DNA from: Nocardioides gansuensis
GTDB taxonomy: Bacteria > Actinomycetota > Actinomycetes > Propionibacteriales > Nocardioidaceae
DNA: 64,000 nt
Direction of reading: 5' to 3'
Assembly: GCF_003076135.1 (NCBI RefSeq)
Contig: NZ_QDGZ01000007.1
Location: 303,654 to 367,653 of the forward strand
The translations under genes were made by a program, and so were the position numbers. This document shows, piece after piece, positions 7,902 to 16,373 of this stretch. Numbering within the stretch: position 1 is the first letter of the stretch; every line of letters starts with the position of its first letter. The notes under the pieces are model-generated. The model saw only the letters and a list, made by a program, of their open reading frames with translations, had not been told where the DNA came from and did no database searches.

Positions 7902-8945
7902 TCAGCGGCGCCAGAAGGAGCGCCGCGGAGCCGTGGCCTCGCCCAGCCGGCCGCGCAGCGACTCGATCTCCGCCCGCAGCTCGGCGATCTCCGCATCCTT
8001 CTTGCGCCGCAGCTCGCGACGGGCCTGGGTCACCTTCTCGGTCGTCGCGTCCATGGCGACGGCCGCCGCGAAGTCGAACATCTCGGCGTACTCCGCCTCG
8101 CACTCCCCCAGCGTCGCCACCGCGGCGGCGTCGTCGGGCACCTCGACGAGCACGTTCATCGCGTCCCAGGTGCGCGACGCGAGGTCGCGCAGCTGCGGCG
8201 GCACGGCGATGTCGTCCCACGAGATCGCGGACCTGTTGAGCCTGGCGTCGATGAAGTCGTCGACGGGGTGGGGGCTGATCGACGGGTCGGGCGAGTAGGT
8301 GAGCCCGAGCTGCGAGCCGGCGCGGGCCATCGCGGCCCGCCAGTCGCCGAGCAGGTCGTGGTAGCGCACGAAGGCCCGCGGCTGCTCGCGCGTGGCCCGC
8401 TCGGTCGCGAAGGCGGCGTTGACCCAGGCCGCGACGTTCGCGGTCTCGCGCTGGCGGCGGAAGGCCGGGTCCTGGTCGGAGAGGTACGCCGTGTCGCGCG
8501 ACCGCACGACCTCCGTCGGGTGCCGCAGCATCGTCAGGGTCACGACGTCGGCCCCGAGCTGGGCGGCCACCCGGGTCCACACCGGCAGGATCCAGAACGC
8601 GCGCGGGTCCTTGACGAGCACCTGGCCGCCGGCTGGCTGAGTGTCGAGCTGCCCGGCCAGCCACTCCCGCAGCTCCGACTCGACCTCCGGCTTCGAGCCC
8701 GCGCGAGCCGCGATGGCCGCGGCCGTGGGGCGGGTGTCGATGGTCCGCACGGGCACGGGGTTGAGCACCCGCTTGTGAAACTCGGTGACCCACAGCGGCT
8801 CGTAGTAGCCCCGCGGGTTCTTGTCGTCGGCCGGCACCTCCGGCTGCGGCACGTGCAGCCCGAGGCGCTTGAGCGTGCCGGCCACGCTCGACGTGCCGGA
8901 CCGGCCGGAGCCGGTGACGAGGACGAGGCGCGGTCGGTCAGTCAC
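7902..8945 (-). CDS. sulfotransferase family protein
   Basis: The 347-residue product begins RLVLVTGSGRSGTSSVAGTL, the 5'-phosphosulfate-binding loop of PAPS-dependent sulfotransferases. A second part of the cofactor site is suggested by VTLTMLRHPTEVVRSRD (the 3'-phosphate Arg/Ser motif). The family moves sulfate from PAPS to a carbohydrate, lipid or small-molecule hydroxyl. The last 45 residues are a charged coiled coil (RRELRRKKDAEIAELRAEI). I start at GTG 8945, since a longer frame only adds residues antisense to the neighbour; TAGCCT lies 7 nt upstream as a leaderless -10. It is tail-to-tail with the Stealth gene with 1 bp between stops, which fits a shared role in surface glycan decoration. 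The acceptor is unknown. Confidence 0.85.
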   Translation of the reverse strand: MTDRPRLVLVTGSGRSGTSSVAGTLKRLGLHVPQPEVPADDKNPRGYYEPLWVTEFHKRVLNPVPVRTIDTRPTAAAIAARAGSKPEVESELREWLAGQLDTQPAGGQVLVKDPRAFWILPVWTRVAAQLGADVVTLTMLRHPTEVVRSRDTAYLSDQDPAFRRQRETANVAAWVNAAFATERATREQPRAFVRYHDLLGDWRAAMARAGSQLGLTYSPDPSISPHPVDDFIDARLNRSAISWDDIAVPPQLRDLASRTWDAMNVLVEVPDDAAAVATLGECEAEYAEMFDFAAAVAMDATTEKVTQARRELRRKKDAEIAELRAEIESLRGRLGEATAPRRSFWRR

Positions 8946-8952
8946 GCAGGTG

Positions 8953-8958
8953 AGGCTA
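8953..8958 (-). promoter_or_regulatory. leaderless -10 element TAGCCT of the sulfotransferase gene
   Basis: On the minus strand TAGCCT precedes the GTG start by 7 nt. It overlaps the stop codon of the DUF664 gene. Confidence 0.4.
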
Positions 8959-9513
8959 GTCGGTGGCCAGCTCGGCCACGATGTCGAGATGCCCGGCGTG
9001 CCGGGCATACTCCGCGAGCACGTGGAAGCAGATCCACTCCAGCGTCGGCGGATCGCCCTCGAAGCGCCCGCCCACCGCGGCGCGGGCGTCCAGCGGATGA
9101 CGGGCCAGTACGGCGCGGGTGCGCGCGCCGACCGCCTCGAGCCGATCCGCGAGCTGCTCGGCGGTCACGTCGTCCGCGACCAGCCACGTGGCAGCGGGCC
9201 GGGTGTCGTCGGAGTCGTCGGGGAGCCACGGCTCGTCAGTGTTCCAGTCGCCCCAGGGCTCGTCGACGTCCTCACCGAGGAAGCCCCAGACGAACCACCG
9301 CTGCTCCATGTGGAGCACGTGGCTGAGCAGCTCCAGCGGCGTCCAGCCCGACGGCACCCGGGGCGTGCGCTGGTCGTCGCGTGAGAGGGCGAGCACGCCT
9401 TCGATCAGGTCACCGCGCACCCAGTCGAGGTAGTCCGCCCACCGCTGCGCACCGGCGAGCCCGTCCTTCGGCGGCTCTGCTGAGTTGCGGGACACCCGCT
9501 TGTCCTCGGTCAC
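8956..9513 (-). CDS. DinB-like / DUF664 protein (mycothiol-dependent enzyme fold)
   Basis: The 185-residue product contains [37 protein letters not shown] and ECF-like late residues [20 protein letters not shown]. The HVLHMEQRW histidine and the [12 protein letters not shown] histidines are the three-histidine metal site of DUF664/DinB four-helix bundles. Members in actinobacteria include mycothiol-dependent isomerases and transferases; the substrate here cannot be told. The GTG start overlaps the stop of the upstream polymerase gene in a GTGA junction, so translation is probably coupled to it. There is no obvious mechanistic link to the polymerase. Confidence 0.8.
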   Translation of the reverse strand: MTEDKRVSRNSAEPPKDGLAGAQRWADYLDWVRGDLIEGVLALSRDDQRTPRVPSGWTPLELLSHVLHMEQRWFVWGFLGEDVDEPWGDWNTDEPWLPDDSDDTRPAATWLVADDVTAEQLADRLEAVGARTRAVLARHPLDARAAVGGRFEGDPPTLEWICFHVLAEYARHAGHLDIVAELATD

Positions 9514-10595
9514 GTGCCCTCGATCCGGTTGCCGTGCTCGTCCCAGTGGGCGGCGACCTTCTTCGACGGCTGCACGCGCGGCGGCTCGCCGGGCATCTTC
9601 GGGTGGTCCGGCGGGAAGTTCAGCTCCACCGGGTTGGCCTCCCACAGGTCGAGCAGCGGCCGGAGCGAGTGGTGCACGTCGTCGATCTCCGCCCACGGGT
9701 CGCCGTCGGAGACGAGCCGCTCGGGCACGGTGAACAGGTTGAAGCCACGCGGCTCAGTGACCGTGGCGAGCTCGTCCCAGCTGACCGGCGTGGAGACCGG
9801 GGCTCCGGGGATCGGCCGCAGCGAGTAGGCCGAGGCGATGGTGCGGTCGCGGGTGTTCTGGTTGAAGTCGACGAAGATCCTCTTCCCGCGCTCCTCCTTC
9901 CACCAGGCCGTCGTCACGCCGTCGTCGCGCCTCTCCAGCTCGCGTCCGAAGGCGATGGCGGCGTGCCGCACTTCGGCGAACTCCCACTCGGGCGAGATCC
10001 GCACGTAGATGTGGATCCCCCGGTTGCCGCTGGTCTTGGCGAAGCCACGCATCCCCAGGTCCGACAGCAGCTCGCGGGCGACCCCGGCGACGCGGACGAC
10101 GTCGGCGAACGTCGTACCGGGCTGGGGATCGAGGTCGATCCGGAGCTCGTCGGGGTGGTCGACGTCGGCCCGGCGCACCGGCCACGGGTGGAAGGTCAGC
10201 GTGCCCATCTGCGCGCACCAGACGGGTACGGCGATCTCGGTGGGGCAGATCTCGTCGGCGGTCCGGCCGGAGGGGAACGTGATGCGCGCGGTCTCCAGGT
10301 AGTCGGGCGCCCCCTTGGGCACCCGCTTCTGGTAGAACGCGTCGGCGTCCTTGTCCATCGGCCCGGTGGCGAGCTTCATGCCGGGTCGCACGCCGGCGGT
10401 CCACCTCTCCAGCGCGGTCGGCCGCTCGCGCAGCGCGCGCATCAGGCCGTCCTCCACCGAGGCGAAGTATTCGGCCACCATCAGCTTGGTGACCTCGGGC
10501 GTGGACTCGGTCGCCTCGTAGATCACGCGGTAGGGCGAGGAGACGCGCACCTCGCGCTCTCCGGCGATCACGACGGCGGCTTCGTCCTTCGACAT
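9510..10595 (-). CDS. LigD-type polymerase/primase domain protein (PolDom)
   Basis: This 361-residue stand-alone protein belongs to the archaeo-eukaryotic primase superfamily branch found as the polymerase domain of LigD. Visible features are [16 protein letters not shown] N-terminal residues, the catalytic acid pair [11 protein letters not shown], the [14 protein letters not shown] motif that binds nucleotide and template, and the third acid in [20 protein letters not shown]. These enzymes add ribonucleotides and fill gaps during non-homologous end joining. Mycobacterium has similar stand-alone homologues, one next to ligC. The ATG start is leaderless, with TAGCGT 6 nt upstream that overlaps the -10 of the divergent msrB gene. 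Confidence 0.9.
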   Translation of the reverse strand: MSKDEAAVVIAGEREVRVSSPYRVIYEATESTPEVTKLMVAEYFASVEDGLMRALRERPTALERWTAGVRPGMKLATGPMDKDADAFYQKRVPKGAPDYLETARITFPSGRTADEICPTEIAVPVWCAQMGTLTFHPWPVRRADVDHPDELRIDLDPQPGTTFADVVRVAGVARELLSDLGMRGFAKTSGNRGIHIYVRISPEWEFAEVRHAAIAFGRELERRDDGVTTAWWKEERGKRIFVDFNQNTRDRTIASAYSLRPIPGAPVSTPVSWDELATVTEPRGFNLFTVPERLVSDGDPWAEIDDVHHSLRPLLDLWEANPVELNFPPDHPKMPGEPPRVQPSKKVAAHWDEHGNRIEGT

Positions 10596-10613
10596 GTGGC
10601 TACGCTAGCGAGC
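10596..10613. promoter_or_regulatory. 18-bp divergent region with overlapping -10 elements
   Basis: Plus strand: TACGCT at 10601-10606, 7 nt before the msrB ATG. Minus strand: TAGCGT (complement of 10602-10607), 6 nt before the polymerase ATG. The two hexamers share five base pairs, so RNA polymerase probably cannot use both at once. Neither gene has a Shine-Dalgarno. Confidence 0.6.
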
Positions 10614-11018
10614 ATGGCCTACGACGTGGAGAAGAGCGACGCGGAGTGGCGCGAGCAGCTGTCGCCGGAGGAGTACGCCGTGCTGCGCCAGGCCGGCACG
10701 GAGCGCGCCTTCACCGGGGAGTACACCGACACCGAGACCCAGGGCGTCTACTCCTGCAGGGCGTGCGGTGCCGAGCTGTTCACCAGTGACACGAAGTTCC
10801 ACTCCGGCTGCGGCTGGCCGAGCTTCTACCAGCCGATGAGCGACACGATCGAATACCTCGAGGACGACTCCCACGGCATGAAGCGCACCGAGGTGCGCTG
10901 CGCGAGGTGCGGCTCCCACCTGGGCCATGTGTTCCCCGACGGCTACGGCACCCCGACGGGCGACCGCTACTGCATCAACAGCGTCAGCCTGACGTTGCGG
11001 CCCCGAGAGCAGAGCTGA
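10614..11018 (+). CDS. msrB: peptide-methionine (R)-S-oxide reductase
   Basis: MsrB reduces the R epimer of methionine sulfoxide in proteins. The 134-residue product has two CxxC zinc pairs (SCRACGAEL and [11 protein letters not shown]), the [13 protein letters not shown] motif, [16 protein letters not shown] and the catalytic cysteine in RYCINSVSL. This is a normal full length. The start is the ATG at 10614, which directly follows the shared promoter with the polymerase gene and appears leaderless. It is a cytoplasmic stand-alone enzyme with no MsrA fusion. Confidence 0.95.
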   Translation: MAYDVEKSDAEWREQLSPEEYAVLRQAGTERAFTGEYTDTETQGVYSCRACGAELFTSDTKFHSGCGWPSFYQPMSDTIEYLEDDSHGMKRTEVRCARCGSHLGHVFPDGYGTPTGDRYCINSVSLTLRPREQS

Positions 11019-11027
11019 CCACCACGG

Positions 11028-11945
11028 TCACTCCGCCGGCACGAGCGCGGACGTCACCTCGACGACCCCGTCGCCGTACTCCTCGTCGACCCACGCCTGC
11101 AGCGAGCCGTCGTCGTGCACCACGTCGACTCGGACGACGTCCTGGCCGCCGCTGGTGGTGAGCACGCCGGGCAGTCGCTCCTGCAGCTCGATCGAGATCT
11201 CGTTGAGCTCGGCCTCGGTGTAGCGCGCCTGGGAGACGCAGAGGCTGCCGCCCCAGACCTCGCGCAGCCTGGCCTCCGCGTCCTCGGTGTCGCCGGTGAC
11301 GGCGACGTTGATGATCACCTTGGTCGGGTCGTTGGCGGCGGCCGGGTCCTCCGACTGGTCCATCCACGCACCGGCGTAGCCCTCCAGGCCCTGGGCCGTG
11401 TTGAACGCCGCGTCCATCGCCTCCGGGGTCGCCTTGGCCGGGTCGACCGGCACCCAGCCGCCCTCGGGCTCGGGGCACGGCGTGCCGGGCAGGGCCTCGG
11501 GCTCGTTGTTCATCGCGTCGTAGAGCGCCGCAGGGATCGCCTCGGTCACGGTGAAGGTCGTGCCGTCGAAGGTGCCGGTCAGGTGGTAGGAGCCCCAGCG
11601 CACGCCGTTGCCCTCCTCGAACCCGCCACCGCCCATGGCCTCGCCGGCCTTCGCCCAGTCCCACTCCTCCATCGGCAGCCCGGAGCACTGGGGCGGGAAC
11701 GACTCGGCGACGGCGCCGAGGCACAGCTGCGGGCCCTCGCCCGTGTCGAGGACGGTCGCGAGGCCCCGCGTCTGCACCGGGCCCGAGGCGGCGGGCACGG
11801 CGCTCGGCGTGGCGTCGGGACTGTCCGCCGGGGCAGGGGGCTCAGCGCCCGGATCCACGGCACGCATCTCGGCCTCGTTGCTGCAAGCGGCGAGCAGGAG
11901 GATGGGCACGAGGGCGAAGGCGGCGAGCGCGCGAGGGACCGTCAT
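11028..11945 (-). CDS. secreted lipoprotein of unknown function
   Basis: The 305-residue product has a lipoprotein signal: RALAAFALVPILLLAACS, with the lipobox LAAC. After a short Pro/Ala-rich linker there is a cysteine-containing domain (QLCLGAVAESFPPQCSGLPM, then WGSYHLTGTFDGTTFTVTEA) that I have seen only in uncharacterised actinobacterial lipoproteins. The C-terminal part (KVIINVAVTGDTEDAEARLR, LCVSQARYTEAEL) may be a separate domain. It faces the outside of the membrane. An upstream ATG at 12008 would add 21 residues and is possible; I prefer the one that places the signal peptide at the N-terminus. It is convergent with msrB. Confidence 0.75.
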   Translation of the reverse strand: MTVPRALAAFALVPILLLAACSNEAEMRAVDPGAEPPAPADSPDATPSAVPAASGPVQTRGLATVLDTGEGPQLCLGAVAESFPPQCSGLPMEEWDWAKAGEAMGGGGFEEGNGVRWGSYHLTGTFDGTTFTVTEAIPAALYDAMNNEPEALPGTPCPEPEGGWVPVDPAKATPEAMDAAFNTAQGLEGYAGAWMDQSEDPAAANDPTKVIINVAVTGDTEDAEARLREVWGGSLCVSQARYTEAELNEISIELQERLPGVLTTSGGQDVVRVDVVHDDGSLQAWVDEEYGDGVVEVTSALVPAE

Positions 11946-12054
11946 GAGGGTACGACGCAGCGCAGGCCGGGTGGGTTCCGGGCTGGGGGCGGGGATCACC
12001 CGCCCCATCGTGCCACCCGCGGATGCGCCCGGAGGCGCGCTGAGGCGGCGATTC

Positions 12055-12765
12055 CTAGGGCAGACGCGCGAGCAGCTCCGCCGGAGACACCCGGGCGCCG
12101 GTGTAGAACGGCACCTCCTCGCGCACGTGCCGGCGGGCGTCGGAGGCCCGCAGGTGGCGCATCAGGTCGACGATGCGGTGCAGCTCGTCGGCCTCGAAGG
12201 CCAGCATCCACTCGTAGTCACCGAGGGCGAACGACGCCACCGTGTTGGCGCGGACGTCGGGGTAGCCGCGGGCCATCTGCCCGTGCTCGGCGAGCATCCG
12301 GCGGCGCTCGCCGTCGTCGAGGAGGTACCACTCGTAGGAGCGCACGAACGGGTAGACGCAGATGTGCGCCCGCGGCTCCTCGTCGGCCAGGAAGGCCGGG
12401 ATGTGGCTCTTGTTGAACTCCGCCGGGCGGTGCAGCGCCATCTGCGACCAGACCGGCTCGAGGCGGCGACCGAACGCCGTACGCCGGAACGCGTTGTAGG
12501 CGCCCTGCAGCTGCGTCGAGTCCTCGGCGTGCCACCAGACCATGAGGTCGGCGTCCGCCCGGAGCCCGGAGACGTCGTAGAGGCCGCGGACGACGACGTC
12601 CTGCTCGGCGAGCACCTCGATGAACGCCTCGAGGTCGGCGGCCTCGGCCTCACGGTCCGCGTCGCCGAGGACGTCGCGGAGCCGGAAGACCGACCACATC
12701 GTGTAGCGGATGGAGTCGTTGAGCTCCTTGGTGCGGGCGGCAGACGGGTTGGTCATGGGCGTCAT
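12055..12765 (-). CDS. hemQ: coproheme decarboxylase (chlorite dismutase-like)
   Basis: HemQ/ChdC decarboxylates Fe-coproporphyrin III to protoheme, the last step of the coproporphyrin-dependent pathway of Gram-positives. The 236-residue product shows [12 protein letters not shown], carrying the catalytic tyrosine, and [12 protein letters not shown], with the probable proximal heme histidine. [16 protein letters not shown] and [12 protein letters not shown] are typical N-terminal strands. Its ATG overlaps the stop of the hemY gene in an ATGA junction, so the two are coupled. A second ATG three codons on (MTNPSAAR) is an alternative start. Confidence 0.93.
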   Translation of the reverse strand: MTPMTNPSAARTKELNDSIRYTMWSVFRLRDVLGDADREAEAADLEAFIEVLAEQDVVVRGLYDVSGLRADADLMVWWHAEDSTQLQGAYNAFRRTAFGRRLEPVWSQMALHRPAEFNKSHIPAFLADEEPRAHICVYPFVRSYEWYLLDDGERRRMLAEHGQMARGYPDVRANTVASFALGDYEWMLAFEADELHRIVDLMRHLRASDARRHVREEVPFYTGARVSPAELLARLP

Positions 12766-14159
12766 TCTGCCCGGGCGATCTCCGCGGCCGCCCGGTGGGC
12801 CGAGGCGATCACCGCGGGGATGCCGACCCCGTCGTACGCCGCGCCGCAGACGGCCAGGCGTCCCGGCTGGTCGAGCGAGCCCCCCGGCCGGTCGAGCGAG
12901 TCCCCCGGCTGGTCGAGCGAAGTCGAGACCGCCGCCCGGACGCGCGCGACGAGGTCGACGTGGCCGACGGCGTACTGCGGCAGCCCGCCTCCCCACCGCT
13001 GCACGTGGGTGTCCAGCGGCACGGCGTTGATGCCGGCCAGCTCGGCGAGCTCGCGGCGCGAGACCGCGACCAGCTCGGCGTCGCTCGCCTGCAGCACGGC
13101 CTCCTCGCGGTGGCGGCCGAGCGACGTGCGCAGCACCTTGATGCCCTCGTCGAGCCCGCGGACCCAGCCCCACTTGGCGAACGAGAAGGTCGACGCCTTG
13201 ATCCCGCGCTCCTCGACCGGCGGCACCAGGAAGCCGCTCATCACGTCCAGCGCCGGGTCGAGGTCGCCGGCCCGGAAGGCGAGCGTCACGACCGCGACGC
13301 TGGCCGACTCGACGGTCGCCAGCGCGGCGGCGGCGTCCGGCGCGACGTCGGCGAGCAGGCGGGCGGTGGGTGCGGCGGGCGTGGCGAGTACGACGTGGCG
13401 CGCGCCCAGGGTCTCGGGATCGTGCGCCGAGCCGACCGTGAGCCGCCAGCCGCCGGGCGTGCGCGCGAGCCTCCGGACCACGGTCCCGGTGCTGACCTCG
13501 ACGCCGCCCCGCTCGGCCAGCGCGAGCGGGAGACGCCCCATCCCGCCGCGGATCCCCGCGAAGACCGGCGCGTCGCCGGGCGGCAGGCCCAGGTCGAGCA
13601 GGCTCCCCCGCCCGGCGGCCGCGAGGAGCTGGGGCACCGCGGCCGCCGCCGAGAGCAGCCGCGCGCGACCGGCGTAGACGCCGCCCAGCAACGGCTCGAC
13701 CAGACGGTCGACGAGCTCGTCGCCGAGGCGCGCGGCCACCAGGTCGCCGACCGAGACGTCTCCGTCCACCGCGGCGACGACCTCCCGCCGTACGCGCTCG
13801 ACACCGTCGGCCGACAGCACCCCGGAGGCGGCCAGCTCGTCGAGGTCGAGGGGAACGCCCATGAGCGACCGGGGCATCGGGCGGAGGGCGCCGCGGGACC
13901 AGATCCGCGACGTCGCCGCCGTGGGGTGCACGACGGGGAGGCCGAGCGCGCCGGCCAGGGCCACCCCCTCGGGGCGGCGGGCGAGCATCGCCTCGGCGCC
14001 GACGTCGAGGGTGACCCCGGCCACCTCGGCGAGCCGGAGCTTGCCGCCGACCCGCTTGGAGGCCTCGAGCACCAGCACGTCGTGCCCCTGCTGGGCGAGG
14101 TCGCGCGCAGCGGTCAGGCCGGCGACTCCGCCACCGACGACCACGACATCCTGCTGCAC
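12762..14159 (-). CDS. hemY: protoporphyrinogen/coproporphyrinogen III oxidase
   Basis: This FAD enzyme oxidises the porphyrinogen ring ahead of iron insertion and HemQ; with HemQ next door it probably acts on coproporphyrinogen III (CgoX). The 465-residue product begins [18 protein letters not shown] (dinucleotide fold), then [13 protein letters not shown], and ends [16 protein letters not shown], the conserved FAD-contact region. Just before that C-terminal motif, residues ~411-432 read as three degenerate SLDQPG units encoded by repeat DNA, which appears to be an in-frame insertion in a surface loop. The GTG start has CAGGCT 6 nt upstream, a weak leaderless -10. Confidence 0.92.
   Translation of the reverse strand: MQQDVVVVGGGVAGLTAARDLAQQGHDVLVLEASKRVGGKLRLAEVAGVTLDVGAEAMLARRPEGVALAGALGLPVVHPTAATSRIWSRGALRPMPRSLMGVPLDLDELAASGVLSADGVERVRREVVAAVDGDVSVGDLVAARLGDELVDRLVEPLLGGVYAGRARLLSAAAAVPQLLAAAGRGSLLDLGLPPGDAPVFAGIRGGMGRLPLALAERGGVEVSTGTVVRRLARTPGGWRLTVGSAHDPETLGARHVVLATPAAPTARLLADVAPDAAAALATVESASVAVVTLAFRAGDLDPALDVMSGFLVPPVEERGIKASTFSFAKWGWVRGLDEGIKVLRTSLGRHREEAVLQASDAELVAVSRRELAELAGINAVPLDTHVQRWGGGLPQYAVGHVDLVARVRAAVSTSLDQPGDSLDRPGGSLDQPGRLAVCGAAYDGVGIPAVIASAHRAAAEIARAE
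12865..12929. repeat. three tandem 'ggtcgagcga' repeat units inside hemY
   Basis: Units begin at 12865, 12886 and 12908, each ggctggtcgagcga or a one-base variant. The third extends into gtcgagac, matching intergenic copies at 52406-52455. They encode S-L-D-Q/R-P-G units and keep the frame open. Confidence 0.85.
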
Positions 14160-14183
14160 CCGGCCAGCCTGCCATGGCAGGGC

Positions 14184-14711
14184 TCAGGCCGGCTGCGCCA
14201 GGCTGCCGAAGCCGCTGCGGTGGAAGACCAGCGGCCGCAGCACCGTGCCGTCGTCGGCGTGGTCGACGGCGTGGAGACGCAGCAGCACGAGGGTGTGGTC
14301 GCCGGCCTCCACCTCGAGGTAGACCGTGCAGTCGAAGCGGGCGAGGCCCTCGTCCAGGGTCACTGCGCCCTCCTCGGTGGCCTTGACGGCCACCCCGTCG
14401 AAGCGGTGCTCCACTGCGCCGGCGAGCTGGCGGCACACCTCTCCGTGGTGGTCGGCGAGCACCGTCACGCCGAGGTGGCTGGCCCGGCGCAGGGCCGGCC
14501 AGGTCTTGGACGTGGCGGCGACGGAGAAGGACACCAGCGGAGGGCTGAGGCTCACCGAGGTGAACGAGCTCGCCGCCAGGCCGATGAGCTCGCCCTCGAC
14601 CTCGGCGGCCACCGCGACGACACCCGTCGGGAAGACGCCGAAGGCCTTGCGCAGCGCCTGCGGGTCGAGGTCCTGGTTGGTGGGGGCGTCGACGAGCGGC
14701 TGGGCGGTCAC
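14184..14711 (-). CDS. flavin reductase-like protein (HpaC/DszD type)
   Basis: The 175-residue product matches the flavin reductase-like FMN-binding domain: [38 protein letters not shown] and [15 protein letters not shown]. Such enzymes use NAD(P)H to supply reduced flavin to a two-component monooxygenase. The partner is probably the LLM monooxygenase at 20472-21818 in the same cluster. The GTG start overlaps the stop of the preceding FMN reductase gene (GTGA). Both lie divergent from the LysR gene. Confidence 0.88.
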   Translation of the reverse strand: MTAQPLVDAPTNQDLDPQALRKAFGVFPTGVVAVAAEVEGELIGLAASSFTSVSLSPPLVSFSVAATSKTWPALRRASHLGVTVLADHHGEVCRQLAGAVEHRFDGVAVKATEEGAVTLDEGLARFDCTVYLEVEAGDHTLVLLRLHAVDHADDGTVLRPLVFHRSGFGSLAQPA

Positions 14712-15229
14712 TGGAGGGCTCCTTCCCGCGCGGCCAGCAGGGCCGCGACGATCGGCTGGGTGGCGGCGAGCCAGTCGGCGTACGCCGCGGGGTCGTCGTG
14801 GGCGGTGTCCTGCACGTAGAGCGCGCGACCGGGGATGGTGCCGCCGATCTCGGTGAGGACGGGCCGCAGGGTGTGCTCGGCAGCGAGGGCGTGGCCCGGC
14901 CCGGCGCCCAGCATCAGCGGCACGGCGACGCCCGAGAGCCCGGTGCCGCCCGCGAAGCGGTCGAGGAAGAGCTTCAGGAGCCCGGTGTAGGCAGCCTTGT
15001 AGGTCGGGCTGGCGAAGACCACCAAGTCGGCTGCGCCCACCTCCGCGACGAGCTCGGCAACGCCGTCGTCGGTCCAGTCGAGGAGGGCCGGGCCGAGCGT
15101 CGCGAGGTCGACCGTCAGGCCCGGGGGGGCGCCCGTCAGGCCGGTGACCACGCGGACGGCGGCCGAGAGGGTGCGGCTGGCCGGCCGGGGGTTGCCGACG
15201 ACGACAGCGGTGCGCTGCGCTGCGCTCAT
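14708..15229 (-). CDS. NADPH-dependent FMN reductase (SsuE/MsuE-like flavodoxin fold)
   Basis: The 173-residue product begins [19 protein letters not shown], a flavodoxin-like FMN phosphate loop, and continues with [19 protein letters not shown], the classic NADPH-dependent FMN reductase motif, and [16 protein letters not shown]. SsuE-type enzymes reduce FMN for alkanesulfonate or sulfone monooxygenases during sulfur starvation. Two different flavin reductases side by side is notable; they may serve FMN and FAD, or one may be redundant. I start at ATG 15229, with GAGAGGCGAGAG before it. It is the first gene of the leftward pair regulated from the intergenic region shared with LysR. Confidence 0.87.
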   Translation of the reverse strand: MSAAQRTAVVVGNPRPASRTLSAAVRVVTGLTGAPPGLTVDLATLGPALLDWTDDGVAELVAEVGAADLVVFASPTYKAAYTGLLKLFLDRFAGGTGLSGVAVPLMLGAGPGHALAAEHTLRPVLTEIGGTIPGRALYVQDTAHDDPAAYADWLAATQPIVAALLAAREGALQ

Positions 15230-15316
15230 CTCTCGCCTCTCCCTCGATTGCTGCGTCCCGGTCGCTGGGTGCCTTGTTGTCCCATATGTGCCTCCTGTTG
15301 TGCCCGACGCTCGAAC

Positions 15317-15341
15317 ATTGTCGATAAACTTGATTGACAAT
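15317..15341. promoter_or_regulatory. putative LysR-type operator
   Basis: Arms ATTGTC and GACAAT form an inverted repeat with a 13-nt AT-rich centre containing T-N11-A-like spacing. It lies in the divergent region between the FMN reductase and LysR genes, about 90 nt from each start, and is much more AT-rich than its surroundings. Confidence 0.55.
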
Positions 15342-15434
15342 AGGCATAATTACAAGCCGGCTCGGTCGCATCACCATCCCGATCGCCCGAACCGGCGATC
15401 GGCAGGCCCTCTCACCCACCCTCAGGAAACCGAC

Positions 15435-16373
15435 ATGCGCTTCGAGCAGCTCGAGTACCTCTTGGCGATCACCCGGCACACGTCCCTGCGCCGCGCAGGC
15501 GAGGAGCTGCACGTCTCCCAGTCCGCGCTCAGCGAGGCCATCAGCAGGCTCGAGCGCGAGCTCGGCGTGCGACTGCTGGAGCGTCAGCGCTCCGGAGTGC
15601 GGATCAGCCCGGCCGGACGCGAGCTGCTGCCCTCGATCACGGACGTGCTCGACGCGGTCGCCCGGTTGCGTTCTGCCGCTGGCGACGGCCTGATCGCGGG
15701 GCGGGAGCTGCGGCTGGGCACGGTCAGCACCGGTACGGCCGCGATCGTGCTGCCCGCGGTGCGGGCCTTCCAGTCCGCTCGCGACGGCGTGACGGTGGAG
15801 ATCCGCAGCCTGCAGCGCGCCGAGGTCGTCGCCGGCCTCGCCGAGGGCAGCCTCGACCTCGGCCTGGTCAACATGCTCGACGGAGACGACCCGCTGCCCG
15901 GGCTCGAGTCGATCCCGCTGTTGACCGGCCGACCGGTCGCGGTCGTTCCCTCCCAGCACCCGTTCGCGGCGTGGCCGTCGGTGGACGTCGACGACCTGCG
16001 CGGCGAACGGTTCATCGGCCTGCGGTCGGGCTACCAGATGCACCGCATCGCGCACCGGCTGTTCGGCACCGACCCGCCGGCACAGCGCCACGCCGCTGAC
16101 GGCGCCGAGATGGCCAAGCAGATGGTCGCCGCCGGCATCGGCGTGGCGGTGCTACCCGACTTCAGCGTCACCGACGACCCGCTCCTCGCGGCCGGCCTGC
16201 TGGCCGTCGTCCCCCTCGCAGTGACACAACCGACCGTCACGATGGCGGCCCTGCACCCCGCAAAGGAACGACTTCCGGAGGCCGTGCACGACCTCCTCTC
16301 GCACCTGGTCGTGCGGGCCAGGGGACTCGTGCGCGACTCATCGCTGAGGGCGACTGCGGGCACCTCTCCGTGA
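15435..16373 (+). CDS. LysR-family transcriptional regulator
   Basis: The 312-residue product has the N-terminal winged helix (FEQLEYLLAITRHTSLRRAG, then HVSQSALSEAISRLERELGV) and a LysR substrate-binding domain (GTVSTGTAAIVLPAVRAF, VAGLAEGSLDLGLVNML, MVAAGIGVAVLPDF). It probably controls the flavin monooxygenase cluster on both sides; the inducer is unknown, although sulfur-source control in the manner of CysB/Cbl is plausible. AGGAAA precedes the ATG. Its last 137 bp overlap the 3' end of the convergent MFS gene. Confidence 0.9.
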   Translation: MRFEQLEYLLAITRHTSLRRAGEELHVSQSALSEAISRLERELGVRLLERQRSGVRISPAGRELLPSITDVLDAVARLRSAAGDGLIAGRELRLGTVSTGTAAIVLPAVRAFQSARDGVTVEIRSLQRAEVVAGLAEGSLDLGLVNMLDGDDPLPGLESIPLLTGRPVAVVPSQHPFAAWPSVDVDDLRGERFIGLRSGYQMHRIAHRLFGTDPPAQRHAADGAEMAKQMVAAGIGVAVLPDFSVTDDPLLAAGLLAVVPLAVTQPTVTMAALHPAKERLPEAVHDLLSHLVVRARGLVRDSSLRATAGTSP

